Of a stretch of DNA of 33,958 nucleotides, positions 1 through 8,846 are shown piece after piece. Both the position numbers and the translations under genes were made by a program. The notes below the pieces were generated by a model. The model worked only from the letters and a program-made list of their open reading frames with translations, did no database searches and was not told the DNA's origin. Source of the DNA: JANXDG01 sp964521665 (GTDB taxonomy: Bacteria > Elusimicrobiota > Endomicrobiia > DTEH01); NCBI GenBank assembly GCA_964521665.1, contig CAZFSG010000010.1, positions 1-33,958 of the forward strand, in the 5' to 3' direction. Position 1 is the first letter of the stretch. Each line of letters opens with the position of its first letter.

Positions 1-1916
1 ATGTTTGGAAACAAAGACAAATCTGTATGTGGGATAAACAAAGTTGAAGTATACTCGTTCATATAAATTGGTAAACTTGATAGGTCAACATAAGTCATTT
101 TTTGTTGTACTTTATATACCCGTTTTCTTACTTGTGCAGATAATAAAAACAAAATTGCACCTAACAACGATGTATTCCCTGAAATAATAAATTTATCTTG
201 CTCAATATCTGGAAACAACCCCAAAACCTGTGCTTTTTTTATATCAATAAAACTACCAAAACCGCCTGAAACATAAATTTTTTTAATATCCTCCAAACTT
301 AAACTTAAATACTTTAACAAGGTGAACAAACCGTGAAAAATTGCTCCTTTTGACCTCAAAATGTTATCAATATCACTTTCTGTAATTACAATGTCTTGGT
401 TGTTAGCAGTAAATTTTTTTTCAACTATGACAAATTCAAGTTCGCCATTGTCGTTCTCTCTAATTCTATCTTTAAAATTTTTGTTATCTTTTATAAATTT
501 CCCTGCTCTGTCAATAATACCAGCTTTATAAAGTTCAGCTGGGATGTCAATCAATCCTGACCCACAAATGCCAATAGGTTTTGTATCACCAATAACTTTG
601 TATTTAACTTCATTATCTTTTATTTCTATATCTTCTATTGCACCAACTGTAGCTACCATACCACAAGCAATACCAATACCTTCAAACGCAGGACCACAAG
701 AACATGCTGCTGAAACTAAAAAATCTTTGTTCCCAACAACTATCTCACCATTTGTTCCTAAATCAAGTAGCACCGATAAATCCTCAGATTCATCTATCCC
801 ACATGCAACTACCCCACCTACAATATCACCACCAATATACGAAGCAACTAATGGTAAACAATAAACTTTTCCTTGTGGATTCATCATAAGTCCTACTTCT
901 GTTGCATCAATATCACAAATTTTATTTACTACAGGAATGTAAGGTTCTCTACGTATATATTTTGCAGGTAAGTTTAAGAAAAAATGTATCATAGTAGTAT
1001 TACCAGATACTACTGCTGCATAAATATCCTTTAGTTGAACATTAGCATTTTTTGTTGCTAAATCTATAAGTTCATTAATAGTATAAATAATTTTTTGGTT
1101 TAATTCTTTAAGCCCACCTTCATTCTCAGAATGGATAATCCTTGTAATCACATCTGAACCATACACCATTTGTTGGTTGAGCATAGAATATACACCTAAA
1201 ATCTCTAAATTTAATATGTCAATTAATGAAACAACAACAGTTGTTGTTCCAATATCAACTGCTATTGCATACAACTTATCAATTTTTGGCGAAACACAAC
1301 TGATGTTAAATATCGGATTTTCTTCATTACCACAAAATTTTTCGTTTATCACTGTATCAACATTCCAATTGTTATTTCTTAACATCTCTGGCAATTCAAA
1401 CATTAATTTTAAATTATCAACTAAAACATTCATTCTTTCATTTTGTGAAATATAATTTATTATGCGGTCAACATCAGCAATATTGTCATCAATAGACGGT
1501 TTTGGTAAGGTTAAATGACAAAGTTTTATTAACGGTGAGATACTAAAATTTTTTTCTATTTCTTCTTTTAAATTTTTTTTAAAAAACTGATTTTGTAAAA
1601 AACTATGTTTTTGTATTTCATCAATAAGGTCAAGCTGACTAAATAGTTCAACTACAATATCGCTGACAGGAAATGTTTTACATGCAAGAACAACACCTTG
1701 CTGTTTTTCTTTTTCTGAGATAAATTGCGAAGTTTCTGTAGTATACTCACCAGACAAAATTTTTATTTTACATTTACCACAGGTTCCTCTACCACCACAA
1801 GATGCATAAATGTTAACACCAGCAGAAATTAATGTTTGTAACAAACTCTTATTTTTCTCTGCTGCAATTTCTTTATTATACGGCAAAATTTTTAGTTTAA
1901 CAAATTCGTTATTCAT
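1..1916 (-). CDS. acsV: Corrinoid protein reductive activator (RACo/AcsV-like, DUF4445), 3'-truncated by the window edge
   Basis: ATP-dependent activator that returns the corrinoid iron-sulfur protein from inactive Co(II) to Co(I) so it can carry methyl groups to acetyl-CoA synthase. I translated it from ATG at 1916; about 638 residues are visible and the frame runs off position 1. An N-terminal [2Fe-2S] ferredoxin domain has Cys40, Cys46, Cys49 and Cys79. A linker follows, then an ASKHA-type ATPase region with a DIGTTTVVV phosphate loop near residue 218, LLDLGTNGEI near 380 and SGGFGSF near 552. The start lies 69 nt downstream of acsC on the same strand, and this context favours a Wood-Ljungdahl activator over the related methylamine/O-demethylase activators. 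No clear Shine-Dalgarno is seen. Only the extreme C-terminus is missing. Family assignment is firm; the precise partner is inferred from the neighbour. Confidence 0.9.
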   Translation of the reverse strand, partial: MNNEFVKLKILPYNKEIAAEKNKSLLQTLISAGVNIYASCGGRGTCGKCKIKILSGEYTTETSQFISEKEKQQGVVLACKTFPVSDIVVELFSQLDLIDEIQKHSFLQNQFFKKNLKEEIEKNFSISPLIKLCHLTLPKPSIDDNIADVDRIINYISQNERMNVLVDNLKLMFELPEMLRNNNWNVDTVINEKFCGNEENPIFNISCVSPKIDKLYAIAVDIGTTTVVVSLIDILNLEILGVYSMLNQQMVYGSDVITRIIHSENEGGLKELNQKIIYTINELIDLATKNANVQLKDIYAAVVSGNTTMIHFFLNLPAKYIRREPYIPVVNKICDIDATEVGLMMNPQGKVYCLPLVASYIGGDIVGGVVACGIDESEDLSVLLDLGTNGEIVVGNKDFLVSAACSCGPAFEGIGIACGMVATVGAIEDIEIKDNEVKYKVIGDTKPIGICGSGLIDIPAELYKAGIIDRAGKFIKDNKNFKDRIRENDNGELEFVIVEKKFTANNQDIVITESDIDNILRSKGAIFHGLFTLLKYLSLSLEDIKKIYVSGGFGSFIDIKKAQVLGLFPDIEQDKFIISGNTSLLGAILFLLSAQVRKRVYKVQQKMTYVDLSSLPIYMNEYTSTLFIPHTDLSLFPN

Positions 1917-1985
1917 AATGAATAGATTATTAAAAAATTCCTTGATTTATGTTTAAACGAGAGTGTTTCCACTTACCACAATTTA

Positions 1986-3317
1986 TTAACCAAACATAGA
2001 TTTTAAAAATTTTGGTATCCCAGAAGCTTCTTTAGGACCAACAATTACTTCCCAATCAGGTAACAAATCGTTAAGTTTTCCACTCATAACCGCAACATAT
2101 CCCGGAATAATAATTTTTTTATGTTTAACATATTCTTCAACATTTTCCTTTTTAATCGCTTCAGCAACTTTTTCAGCAGTAAACTTTTCTGCAGCCCATG
2201 CAGTAAGCACTGAAAGGCCATCAGTGTCAATTATTAAAAGCCAGGATGGTATCTTTGAATTTAATATCTCAGGTTCTACTGAGTAATAAGTTAAAGAAAA
2301 GTTTGTAGTTACTAATAACGGCGAATTTTCTGTTGGTTCACCACCAATTTTGTAAAGTTTTGGTTCAACAGTGACAGGTTTCTGCGGATCAGTATAAATG
2401 TTTAATCTTAAAGTTATAAGTGGTAGATGAACTTCAGGTTCTACATTGTTTACTACTACTATACTACCATATTTAAGTATTGCTAAAGACGCATATGAAA
2501 GTGTTGTTGTAATATCCTCAGATTCTATTATTACAGAGACAGGATATCCTAATGGACGAAAATTTTTTTTCAAAGCTAATCTTCGCACTTGAGTCAAATC
2601 TTCTGTAAGTTGAACATAATTTTTTATTGGAAGGTTAAGCACAAGTTCTCTGTAAGCAAAATTTTGTACTATTGTGTTAACTAAAGAAACTATTTCTTGT
2701 AAATTTTCACCACCTACAATTAATGGAATATTGTTCTGTTTTGCAATATTAACAAACTTTTCAAGTTCTGAAGAATTATTATCCACAATACCAATCAAAT
2801 GTAATTTTTTTATCTTTAATACTTCTTCAACAACAGAAACATTTCTTGATATTAAACCTAACACAGTCTCTGTATCAACTTGTAAGACAATATTTTTTAT
2901 ACGTTCAATATTATCTTGTTCTGACTTAATTAACAAAAGTTCTGTTTTAAACTTTTTTCCAACACGATCAAAATGTAAATTTTTAAATTTTTTTATACGA
3001 TCAGAAATTATATCATCACTAAAGGTATCTTTAATTAATACACCAAGTAAACATGGATTATAAAAAGTCTTCTCATGACGAAACAACACTGTTTCTCCAC
3101 CAATTTTGTATTTTTCAGCAACAGTTATTGTTCTTATTGGCGGTTCAGCAGCTTCTGCTAAAATCTTTTTTGTTTCTTCTGATACATAAGGACAATTTTC
3201 TAACGAAACTTTTTTTGCAGCAAGTGCCATCGCAAATGCTAAACATGTTGGAAATCCACATTCTTTACAATTTGTTTTAGGCAGAAGTTTATAAATCTCA
3301 AGTCCTGTTAGTGGCAT
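1986..3317 (-). CDS. acsC: Corrinoid iron-sulfur protein large (gamma) subunit, acetyl-CoA synthase/CODH pathway
   Basis: Large subunit of the cytoplasmic CoFeSP, which takes a methyl group from methyl-tetrahydrofolate and passes it to acetyl-CoA synthase. At 443 residues it has the usual family length. The N-terminus shows the [4Fe-4S] pattern Cys17-x2-Cys20-x4-Cys25-x16-Cys42 (NCKECGFPTC...NCPY). The middle is the TIM-barrel region, and the end contains GPKEASGIPKFLKSMFG, the conserved C-terminal corrinoid-binding tail. A perfect AGGAGG Shine-Dalgarno precedes the ATG at 3317. It lies between the radical SAM gene at 3390 and the activator ending the window, all on the minus strand. The small subunit acsD, acsB and the methyltransferase are not in this window, so the rest of the pathway is inferred to lie elsewhere. 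Confidence 0.95.
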   Translation of the reverse strand: MPLTGLEIYKLLPKTNCKECGFPTCLAFAMALAAKKVSLENCPYVSEETKKILAEAAEPPIRTITVAEKYKIGGETVLFRHEKTFYNPCLLGVLIKDTFSDDIISDRIKKFKNLHFDRVGKKFKTELLLIKSEQDNIERIKNIVLQVDTETVLGLISRNVSVVEEVLKIKKLHLIGIVDNNSSELEKFVNIAKQNNIPLIVGGENLQEIVSLVNTIVQNFAYRELVLNLPIKNYVQLTEDLTQVRRLALKKNFRPLGYPVSVIIESEDITTTLSYASLAILKYGSIVVVNNVEPEVHLPLITLRLNIYTDPQKPVTVEPKLYKIGGEPTENSPLLVTTNFSLTYYSVEPEILNSKIPSWLLIIDTDGLSVLTAWAAEKFTAEKVAEAIKKENVEEYVKHKKIIIPGYVAVMSGKLNDLLPDWEVIVGPKEASGIPKFLKSMFG

Positions 3318-3389
3318 AATTTACCCTCCTTGTAAAATAAAAAAATTTTCTGCTGATAATTTCTAACAACCTGTGAAACTTATCTTGTA

Positions 3390-4328
3390 TTAAAGAAAAC
3401 AAAATTTTTTTTCACAATATTTACCTTGGTAACTATCCAACAACTCTAACTTTTCTTGTAGCATTTTAATTAAGTTATTCTTATTATTCATCCATTGAGG
3501 TGCAACAAGCAACTCTTTTTTTGCAGAAGAAACTAACCTCAATATCACAACATCGTTAGGAATATGTTCTAAAAATTTACAGACAGCATCCACATATTCA
3601 TCAATATCTAAAATTTTAACTTTGTTTTGATAATAAAGCTGTTCAAGTAAAGTATTTTTTAACACATGAAGATTATGAAGTTTTACTCCGTTCAACCCTA
3701 ATTTTGTGACTTCTTTTGCATCTTTTATTACATCCTGTTGTGGTAAACCAATTATTAAGTGTGCTGCTATATTAATTTTGTCAAACTTTTTTGTAAGTTC
3801 TACTGCCGACACAAAATCTTCATATGTATGATTCCGATTTAACCATTTTAATAGTTTATCATCAGATGTTTGCATCCCATATTCTATCCATATAAGATAT
3901 CTATCTGAATAAGAATTTATTAACTTAAGTTTTTCAATATCAATACAATCAGGCCGTGTTGATACTGAGATACCAACAATCTGAGGAAACTCTTTTACTA
4001 TATCAAAAACATTTTTTAATGATTCAAGGTCAGCATATGTGTTTGAATACGACTGAAAATATGCAATAAACTTTTTTATATTTTTAAATCTTTTACTTGA
4101 CAAAAAAAATTGTATTGTATCAAAAATCTGTTTTCTTACATTTTCAATTTGAGATAAGTTTTTGTCATACTTTTGTGAGAACGCATCATTATTACAAAAA
4201 ATACATCCTGTGAGGCTTTTTGTACCGTCAAGGTTTGGACATCTAAATCCAGCATTTATACTTATTTTGTGTACACGTTCTTTAAAAATTTTCCTCAAAT
4301 ATGTATTAAAAGAATAATATCGTTCCAT
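3390..4328 (-). CDS. Radical SAM protein, YhcC family (TIGR01212-like)
   Basis: 312-residue radical SAM protein of the YhcC family, whose substrate is not established. The N-terminus (RYYSFNTYLRKIF...) matches the family start. The SAM/[4Fe-4S] cysteines are Cys30, Cys42 and Cys45, within FRCPNLDGT...GCIFCNND. The family-typical segment NGVKLHNLHVLKNT lies at about residues 213-226. It is divergent from mnmG and 72 nt upstream of acsC, so it may lead the acsC-acsV transcript. There is no Shine-Dalgarno before ATG 4328; a -10-like TATAAC ends only 9 nt upstream (see the promoter entry), suggesting a leaderless or near-leaderless mRNA. The family call is good; a role in cofactor or tRNA modification would be a guess. 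Confidence 0.85.
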   Translation of the reverse strand: MERYYSFNTYLRKIFKERVHKISINAGFRCPNLDGTKSLTGCIFCNNDAFSQKYDKNLSQIENVRKQIFDTIQFFLSSKRFKNIKKFIAYFQSYSNTYADLESLKNVFDIVKEFPQIVGISVSTRPDCIDIEKLKLINSYSDRYLIWIEYGMQTSDDKLLKWLNRNHTYEDFVSAVELTKKFDKINIAAHLIIGLPQQDVIKDAKEVTKLGLNGVKLHNLHVLKNTLLEQLYYQNKVKILDIDEYVDAVCKFLEHIPNDVVILRLVSSAKKELLVAPQWMNNKNNLIKMLQEKLELLDSYQGKYCEKKFCFL

Positions 4329-4337
4329 ATAATTTTT

Positions 4338-4368
4338 GTTATATACAACATTTTTATTATATTATCAA
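4338..4368 (-). promoter_or_regulatory. Candidate sigma70-type promoter for the YhcC-like gene
   Basis: On the minus strand TTGATA (4368-4363) and TATAAC (4343-4338) are separated by 19 bp. The -10 box ends 9 nt before the ATG at 4328, so the predicted 5' leader is only a few nucleotides and no Shine-Dalgarno is present. The spacer is longer than the ideal 17 bp, so this is a moderate candidate. Confidence 0.35.
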
Positions 4369-4383
4369 TACAAACACGACAAC

Positions 4384-4413
4384 TTGTTTTATACATTCAA
4401 AATTTTATATATT
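4384..4413 (+). promoter_or_regulatory. Candidate sigma70-type promoter for mnmG
   Basis: TTGTTT (4384-4389) and TATATT (4408-4413) are 18 bp apart in the divergent region between the YhcC-like gene and mnmG. They would give a leader of about 33 nt that includes the AGGGAG Shine-Dalgarno at 4435-4440. The region is AT-rich, so chance matches are possible. Confidence 0.35.
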
Positions 4414-4452
4414 TTAATAACCACATGCTTTGTTAGGGAGAAAAAAACTTTT

Positions 4453-6294
4453 ATGTATACTTATCCAGAAAAGTTTGATGTAATAGTAATTGGTGGTGGA
4501 CATGCAGGTTGTGAAGCAGCATATGTTTGTTCAAAAGCTGGCCTTAAAACATTACTTTTAACAATGTCACTTGATACAATTGGTCAAATGTCATGCAACC
4601 CTGCGATAGGCGGTGTTGCAAAAGGACAAATTGTAAGAGAGATAGATGCACTGGGCGGTATAATGGCAAAAGTTACTGATAAAACAGCAATACATTTTAA
4701 AATGTTAAACACATCAAAAGGACCTGCAGTATGGTCACCAAGGGCTCAATGTGACAGAACTTTGTATCGTATAACAATGAAACAAGAATTGGAACAACAA
4801 AAATATCTTTTAATTAAACAAGAAGAAGTAACTAAAATTTTAACTGATGACAAAAAAGTTTGTGGTGTATTAACAAAACATGAAAATATATATAAATCCG
4901 ACTATGTTATAGTAGCAACAGGAACTTTTTTAAATGGGTTAATTCATATTGGTCTAAAAAGCTTTCCTGCTGGTAGATATTCTGAATTTCCATCAAGTTT
5001 ATCCGAATCGTTAAAAGAATTAAATTTTGAAGTTAAACGGTTAAAAACTGGGACACCACCCCGAATTGATGGTAAATCAGTTGACTATTCAAAATTAGAG
5101 CTTCAACCTTCAGACGAAAATCCTTTACCATTTTCTCATTTTACACCATTATCAAAATTTCCATACCAAAAATTGTTGAACTGTTACATTACTTATACTA
5201 ATGAACAAACACATAAAATTATACTTGACAATTTAGACCGTTCTCCTTTATATACTGGAAGAATAAAAAGTATAGGACCGAGATATTGTCCATCTATTGA
5301 AGATAAGGTTGTAAAATTTAAAGATAAACCACGACATCAAGTGTTTTTAGAACCCGAAGGAATATATACCACAGAGCTGTATCTCAATGGTATTTCTTCA
5401 AGTTTACCAGAAGATGTACAAGAACAAATAGTTCATTCAATTGCAGGTCTTGAACATGCAAAAATTACACGATATGGGTATGCAATAGAATATGACTTTT
5501 GTCCACCAACACAACTTTATCCTACACTTGAGACAAAACTTGTTGAAGGACTATTTTTTGCTGGACAGATCAACGGTACTACTGGTTATGAAGAAGCAGC
5601 AGGACAAGGTATTGTCGCAGGAATTAATGTAATTGCAAAACTTCGTGGTTTGGAACCTTTGATATTAGGTCGACATGAAGCATATATTGGTGTCTTAATT
5701 GATGATTTGGTAACAAAAGGCGTCTTAGATCCATACAGAATGTTTACTTCACGTGCTGAATACAGATTGCTTTTAAGAACTGACAATGCTGATTTACGAT
5801 TGTTAGAATATGGATATAAATATGGTCTTATTGATGAGAATTATTATAAAATTTTTCAAGAATATAAAGAAAAAATTAATAAGTTAATAGAATATTTAAA
5901 AACAAAAAGAATTTCTGGTACAACAACACTTGCTGATTTAATTATACAATCAAAAGATGTGAACCTTGATGAAAATGAATTAAAAGAATTTAAATTAGAA
6001 ACAGATATATCTTGGAACACAAAAAACATAATTAATGAAGCAAAGATACAAATAAAATATGAACCATATATTGAAAAACAATTACAACAAATTGCTCAAC
6101 TTAAAAAATTTGAAAATAAACAAATCCCTGAAGATATCGACTATACAAAAATTCCTGGGTTACTAAAAGAAGCACAAATAAAACTTTCACAAATAAAACC
6201 AAAAACTATAGGACAAGCATCACGTATATCAGGGGTCACACCTGCAGATATTTCTATCTTACTTGTTTATCTAAAAAAACATTATTCAGCATAA
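4453..6294 (+). CDS. mnmG: tRNA uridine-5-carboxymethylaminomethyl modification enzyme, FAD subunit (GidA/MnmG)
   Basis: FAD-dependent enzyme that with MnmE installs the (carboxymethyl)aminomethyl group on U34 of several tRNAs. The Rossmann dinucleotide motif GGGHAG sits directly after FDVIVI at the N-terminus. Family blocks SCNPAIGGVAKGQIVREIDALGG, GTPPR, GRYCPSIEDK-like and the GINGTTGYEEAAGQG region are all present. The frame is open from 4336, but I place the start at ATG 4453: an AGGGAG Shine-Dalgarno lies at 4435-4440, the 39 upstream residues are hydrophobic and unlike the family, and this start gives MYTYPEKFDVIVIGGG and 613 residues, close to the usual ~620. Its 3' end overlaps the convergent nfi gene by 13 nt. 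Confidence 0.95.
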   Translation: MYTYPEKFDVIVIGGGHAGCEAAYVCSKAGLKTLLLTMSLDTIGQMSCNPAIGGVAKGQIVREIDALGGIMAKVTDKTAIHFKMLNTSKGPAVWSPRAQCDRTLYRITMKQELEQQKYLLIKQEEVTKILTDDKKVCGVLTKHENIYKSDYVIVATGTFLNGLIHIGLKSFPAGRYSEFPSSLSESLKELNFEVKRLKTGTPPRIDGKSVDYSKLELQPSDENPLPFSHFTPLSKFPYQKLLNCYITYTNEQTHKIILDNLDRSPLYTGRIKSIGPRYCPSIEDKVVKFKDKPRHQVFLEPEGIYTTELYLNGISSSLPEDVQEQIVHSIAGLEHAKITRYGYAIEYDFCPPTQLYPTLETKLVEGLFFAGQINGTTGYEEAAGQGIVAGINVIAKLRGLEPLILGRHEAYIGVLIDDLVTKGVLDPYRMFTSRAEYRLLLRTDNADLRLLEYGYKYGLIDENYYKIFQEYKEKINKLIEYLKTKRISGTTTLADLIIQSKDVNLDENELKEFKLETDISWNTKNIINEAKIQIKYEPYIEKQLQQIAQLKKFENKQIPEDIDYTKIPGLLKEAQIKLSQIKPKTIGQASRISGVTPADISILLVYLKKHYSA

Positions 6295-6953
6295 ATAGAA
6301 TAATTTTTAGCTAAACTATGTGCTAACCTTATTGGCTGAGGGATTCTATATTTTGATAAAGTTAACACAATATTTTTTGCTGTATCTAAAGAAACTTTAT
6401 GTCCAACAGAAACTATAACTTCTTTTACATTATCTTTTGTTCTTAATGCACAACCGATAACTTCATTTGTATTTTCATCAATTATATCAACATAACTACC
6501 TTTTTTGGTACCAAGTTTACCAGTATATTTTCCATAAAGAATTTTTTTTGCACATCCTATTGTCGGTATATCAAGCATAACACCTACATAACTTGCAAGA
6601 CCAAGTTGTCTTGGATGTGCGATACCATGCCCATCTAAAATAAAAACATCTGGTAACCAATTAAGTGCAGAAATAAATTTTATGATATACGGCCCTTCTG
6701 AAAAACATAAAAATTCTGGGATGTACGGAAAACTAACCTTATGTGTAAAAACTTTAATTTTTTTATCAACAACTTCTCCTGAAGAATACAATAAAACAAC
6801 ATATCCTAAAATTATTTTTTCATCTCTATAATGTACATCAATACCACTAACATAAGTGATTTTTTTTATCACATCTTTGACAACAACCTTTTTTGCAAAT
6901 TCTTTTTGTAAACTAATTGCTTCATCTAAATTTTTTGGAATATTAAAATTCAT
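6282..6953 (-). CDS. nfi: Endonuclease V (deoxyinosine-specific)
   Basis: Repair nuclease cutting DNA (or RNA) one base 3' of deaminated adenine (inosine), Mg-dependent. At 223 residues it has normal length. The expected acidic residues are visible: Asp39 (SGIDVHYRD), Glu86 (PYIPEFLCFSEGP) and Asp107 (FILDGHGIAHPRQLG), and the PYIP motif at 76-79 forms the wedge that senses the base. It is the last gene of the smc - glycosyltransferase - DUF362 - nfi minus-strand operon. Its start overlaps the DUF362 gene by ATGA (6950-6953), implying translational coupling. Its 3' end runs 13 nt into mnmG on the other strand. Family call very firm. Confidence 0.95.
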   Translation of the reverse strand: MNFNIPKNLDEAISLQKEFAKKVVVKDVIKKITYVSGIDVHYRDEKIILGYVVLLYSSGEVVDKKIKVFTHKVSFPYIPEFLCFSEGPYIIKFISALNWLPDVFILDGHGIAHPRQLGLASYVGVMLDIPTIGCAKKILYGKYTGKLGTKKGSYVDIIDENTNEVIGCALRTKDNVKEVIVSVGHKVSLDTAKNIVLTLSKYRIPQPIRLAHSLAKNYSIYAE

Positions 6954-8077
6954 TTTGTTAAAAACTTTAAAACTTTTTTAAGAATAAGAAAAATTTTATA
7001 TAAAAGACTTTTCTCAATTTTTATAGCTTTATATGGACAAGTTTCTGAACAACAAAAACAAGTTATACAATTGTCATAATTTATAAAATATCTATTACCA
7101 ACTTTTTTAATAGTCTTTTGTGGACATATTTGATAACATTTGCCACATTGTTTACATAATTTTTGTACAATTTTTGGTCTAAACCATACTAACGGTTTTA
7201 TAACATCAACAACAATTTTTGGAAAATAATTTATAAACAAACTAGTTTGTGGCAAAATAACTTTTATACTTTTTATTTCTTCTTCAGATGTTCCCAAAAA
7301 AATAATTTCAGAAGGTTTGTTTAAATATCTATATAACGAAGAAGTAGATAAACCAAACAAATTTTTTAATATAAAATAGTCAACTGTTGTTGCATCTTCA
7401 GAAGTTAAAATTAAACCAAATTTTTTAACATTTCCACCAACGGGTCCTTCACCATCCATACCTATAATACCATCTACTATAGTTAAGTCAGGTGGCCTAT
7501 AAGAATATACAGCATACAAAATTTCTATAAAATCTTGTGGATGTGGAGCATACTTGTGGTACAACGATTTTGTCATTGCTGGCACTATACCATACATATT
7601 TTTTATCCCACAGGTAAGTATTGTCAATGAATGTGTTTTTAATTTAGGTAGGTTTATTACAAAGTCCACTTCAGTAATAATTTTTGATACAATAAGTTTT
7701 TTACAACCAAACTTTGTAAACTTAAATTCTGTTACAGGATATGTTGAGAGGTTAACAAGTCTAACTTTTTCTTCATCACAAACTTTTTTAATACCTGTCT
7801 TAGCAACAACTTCGTCAAAATTTGTTATTGAAGGACTATCACCAACAATGATTTCATTATTTTTTTCTTTAAATAATTTTATAACAGCATAAAGGAATTC
7901 AGGGTGTGTAGTTACTGCTTGTTGAGGTGTATGTGCTCCTAACAAGTTTGGTTTAAGTAAGACCTTCTTATTTTTAACTTTATCAAATATATTTAAAACA
8001 TTAAGTTGGTCCGAAATTATATCATAAATTTTTTTCCATTGATATTCTTCACATTTACTTATTATTAATCTACTCAT
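6950..8077 (-). CDS. DUF362 domain protein with C-terminal 2x[4Fe-4S] ferredoxin
   Basis: 375-residue DUF362-family iron-sulfur protein of unknown reaction. The N-terminal DUF362 region (about 1-290) has VLLKPNLLG, DSPSITNFDEVV, VDFVINLPKLKTH and VDGIIGMDGEGPVGG, all characteristic. Near residues 310-360 are two ferredoxin clusters: CKQCGKCYQICP and CITCFCCSETCP. Such proteins are common in anaerobes and are presumed redox carriers or metalloenzymes of the cytoplasm. It overlaps the upstream glycosyltransferase gene by 8 nt and nfi by 4 nt, so all four are probably one transcript, although no shared function is obvious. No signal peptide. Confidence 0.88.
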   Translation of the reverse strand: MSRLIISKCEEYQWKKIYDIISDQLNVLNIFDKVKNKKVLLKPNLLGAHTPQQAVTTHPEFLYAVIKLFKEKNNEIIVGDSPSITNFDEVVAKTGIKKVCDEEKVRLVNLSTYPVTEFKFTKFGCKKLIVSKIITEVDFVINLPKLKTHSLTILTCGIKNMYGIVPAMTKSLYHKYAPHPQDFIEILYAVYSYRPPDLTIVDGIIGMDGEGPVGGNVKKFGLILTSEDATTVDYFILKNLFGLSTSSLYRYLNKPSEIIFLGTSEEEIKSIKVILPQTSLFINYFPKIVVDVIKPLVWFRPKIVQKLCKQCGKCYQICPQKTIKKVGNRYFINYDNCITCFCCSETCPYKAIKIEKSLLYKIFLILKKVLKFLTK

Positions 8078-8840
8078 TTAAAATTTTCTGCCTACCCAAC
8101 ATAAAATTCTCTAAACAATCAAAAAACAAAATTGCTAACGCTAAAGGTAATTTTAAAATTCTTTTAATTCGCCATGGTTCCTGCAACATTCTAAAATACC
8201 ATTCTAAACCTAAAACCCGAAATAATTTTGGTGCACGTTTTAACCTACCGCTTATAATATCAAAACTTCCACCTATGCCCATTACAATCTTGCAATTAAG
8301 TTTGTCAATGTGTTCTTTAATCCAACCTTCTTGTAGTTCTGTAGGTAAACCAACTAATAAAATATCAACATTCCTCTTATTAATATCCTCAATTATTTCT
8401 TCTGACAAATCTTCCCCACCCAAGAAAATATATCCATGATGATATCCAACAATATCAACTGAAAACTTTTTTTTAAGTTTTTCTGCAGCAACAGAAACAA
8501 CTTCTTCTTTTGCACCAAATAGATATATTTTATACCTGTTTTGTTTTGCTAATAAACAAATATGTTCTATAAGTTCAATCCCAGGTTGATGTTTTAAAAA
8601 CCTTCCTGAAAAAATACTACAACATAATGCAACTCCAAATGAATCACAAAGTACAAGTTTAGCTTCCCTTAACGCTTTTTTACTAAGATAACAAATTTTT
8701 GACTGAAGATAAATAAGAGAATTAAGGGTAATTATTTGACAAGGATTTTTTTCTGTAGATAAGAAAGTTTTAATTAAGTCGATAATTTCAGATATATTAG
8801 CAAATGTTATTTTTATATCATTTAATTTAAATACATACAT
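8070..8840 (-). CDS. WecG/TagA/CpsF family glycosyltransferase (GT26)
   Basis: 256-residue GT26 enzyme that transfers a sugar, usually an N-acetylmannosamine derivative, to a polyprenyl-linked precursor on the inner membrane face. Family blocks: TLNSLIYLQS, LVLCDSFGVALCC (the conserved Asp-x-x-Gly segment), LFGAKEEVVSVAAEKL, VDILLVGLPTELQEGWI, MGIGGSFDIISGRLKRAPKLFRVLGLEWYFRML and QEPWRIKRI. The amphipathic C-terminal tail (KRILKLPLALAILFF) fits peripheral membrane binding. It starts 6 nt after smc and overlaps the DUF362 gene. A role in O-antigen or capsule synthesis is inferred from the family and from other envelope genes in the window; the donor sugar cannot be told. Confidence 0.9.
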   Translation of the reverse strand: MYVFKLNDIKITFANISEIIDLIKTFLSTEKNPCQIITLNSLIYLQSKICYLSKKALREAKLVLCDSFGVALCCSIFSGRFLKHQPGIELIEHICLLAKQNRYKIYLFGAKEEVVSVAAEKLKKKFSVDIVGYHHGYIFLGGEDLSEEIIEDINKRNVDILLVGLPTELQEGWIKEHIDKLNCKIVMGIGGSFDIISGRLKRAPKLFRVLGLEWYFRMLQEPWRIKRILKLPLALAILFFDCLENFMLGRQKILNE

Positions 8841-8846
8841 TCATTA

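Noticed and set aside
544..1455. Plus-strand frames of 61-106 codons over the corrinoid activator
   Set aside because: They lie antisense to a well-conserved gene and have no recognisable motifs or ribosome-binding sites.
4336..4452. 39-codon N-terminal extension of mnmG
   Set aside because: Hydrophobic, unlike the family, overlaps the promoter region and precedes the AGGGAG site; the start at 4453 fits.
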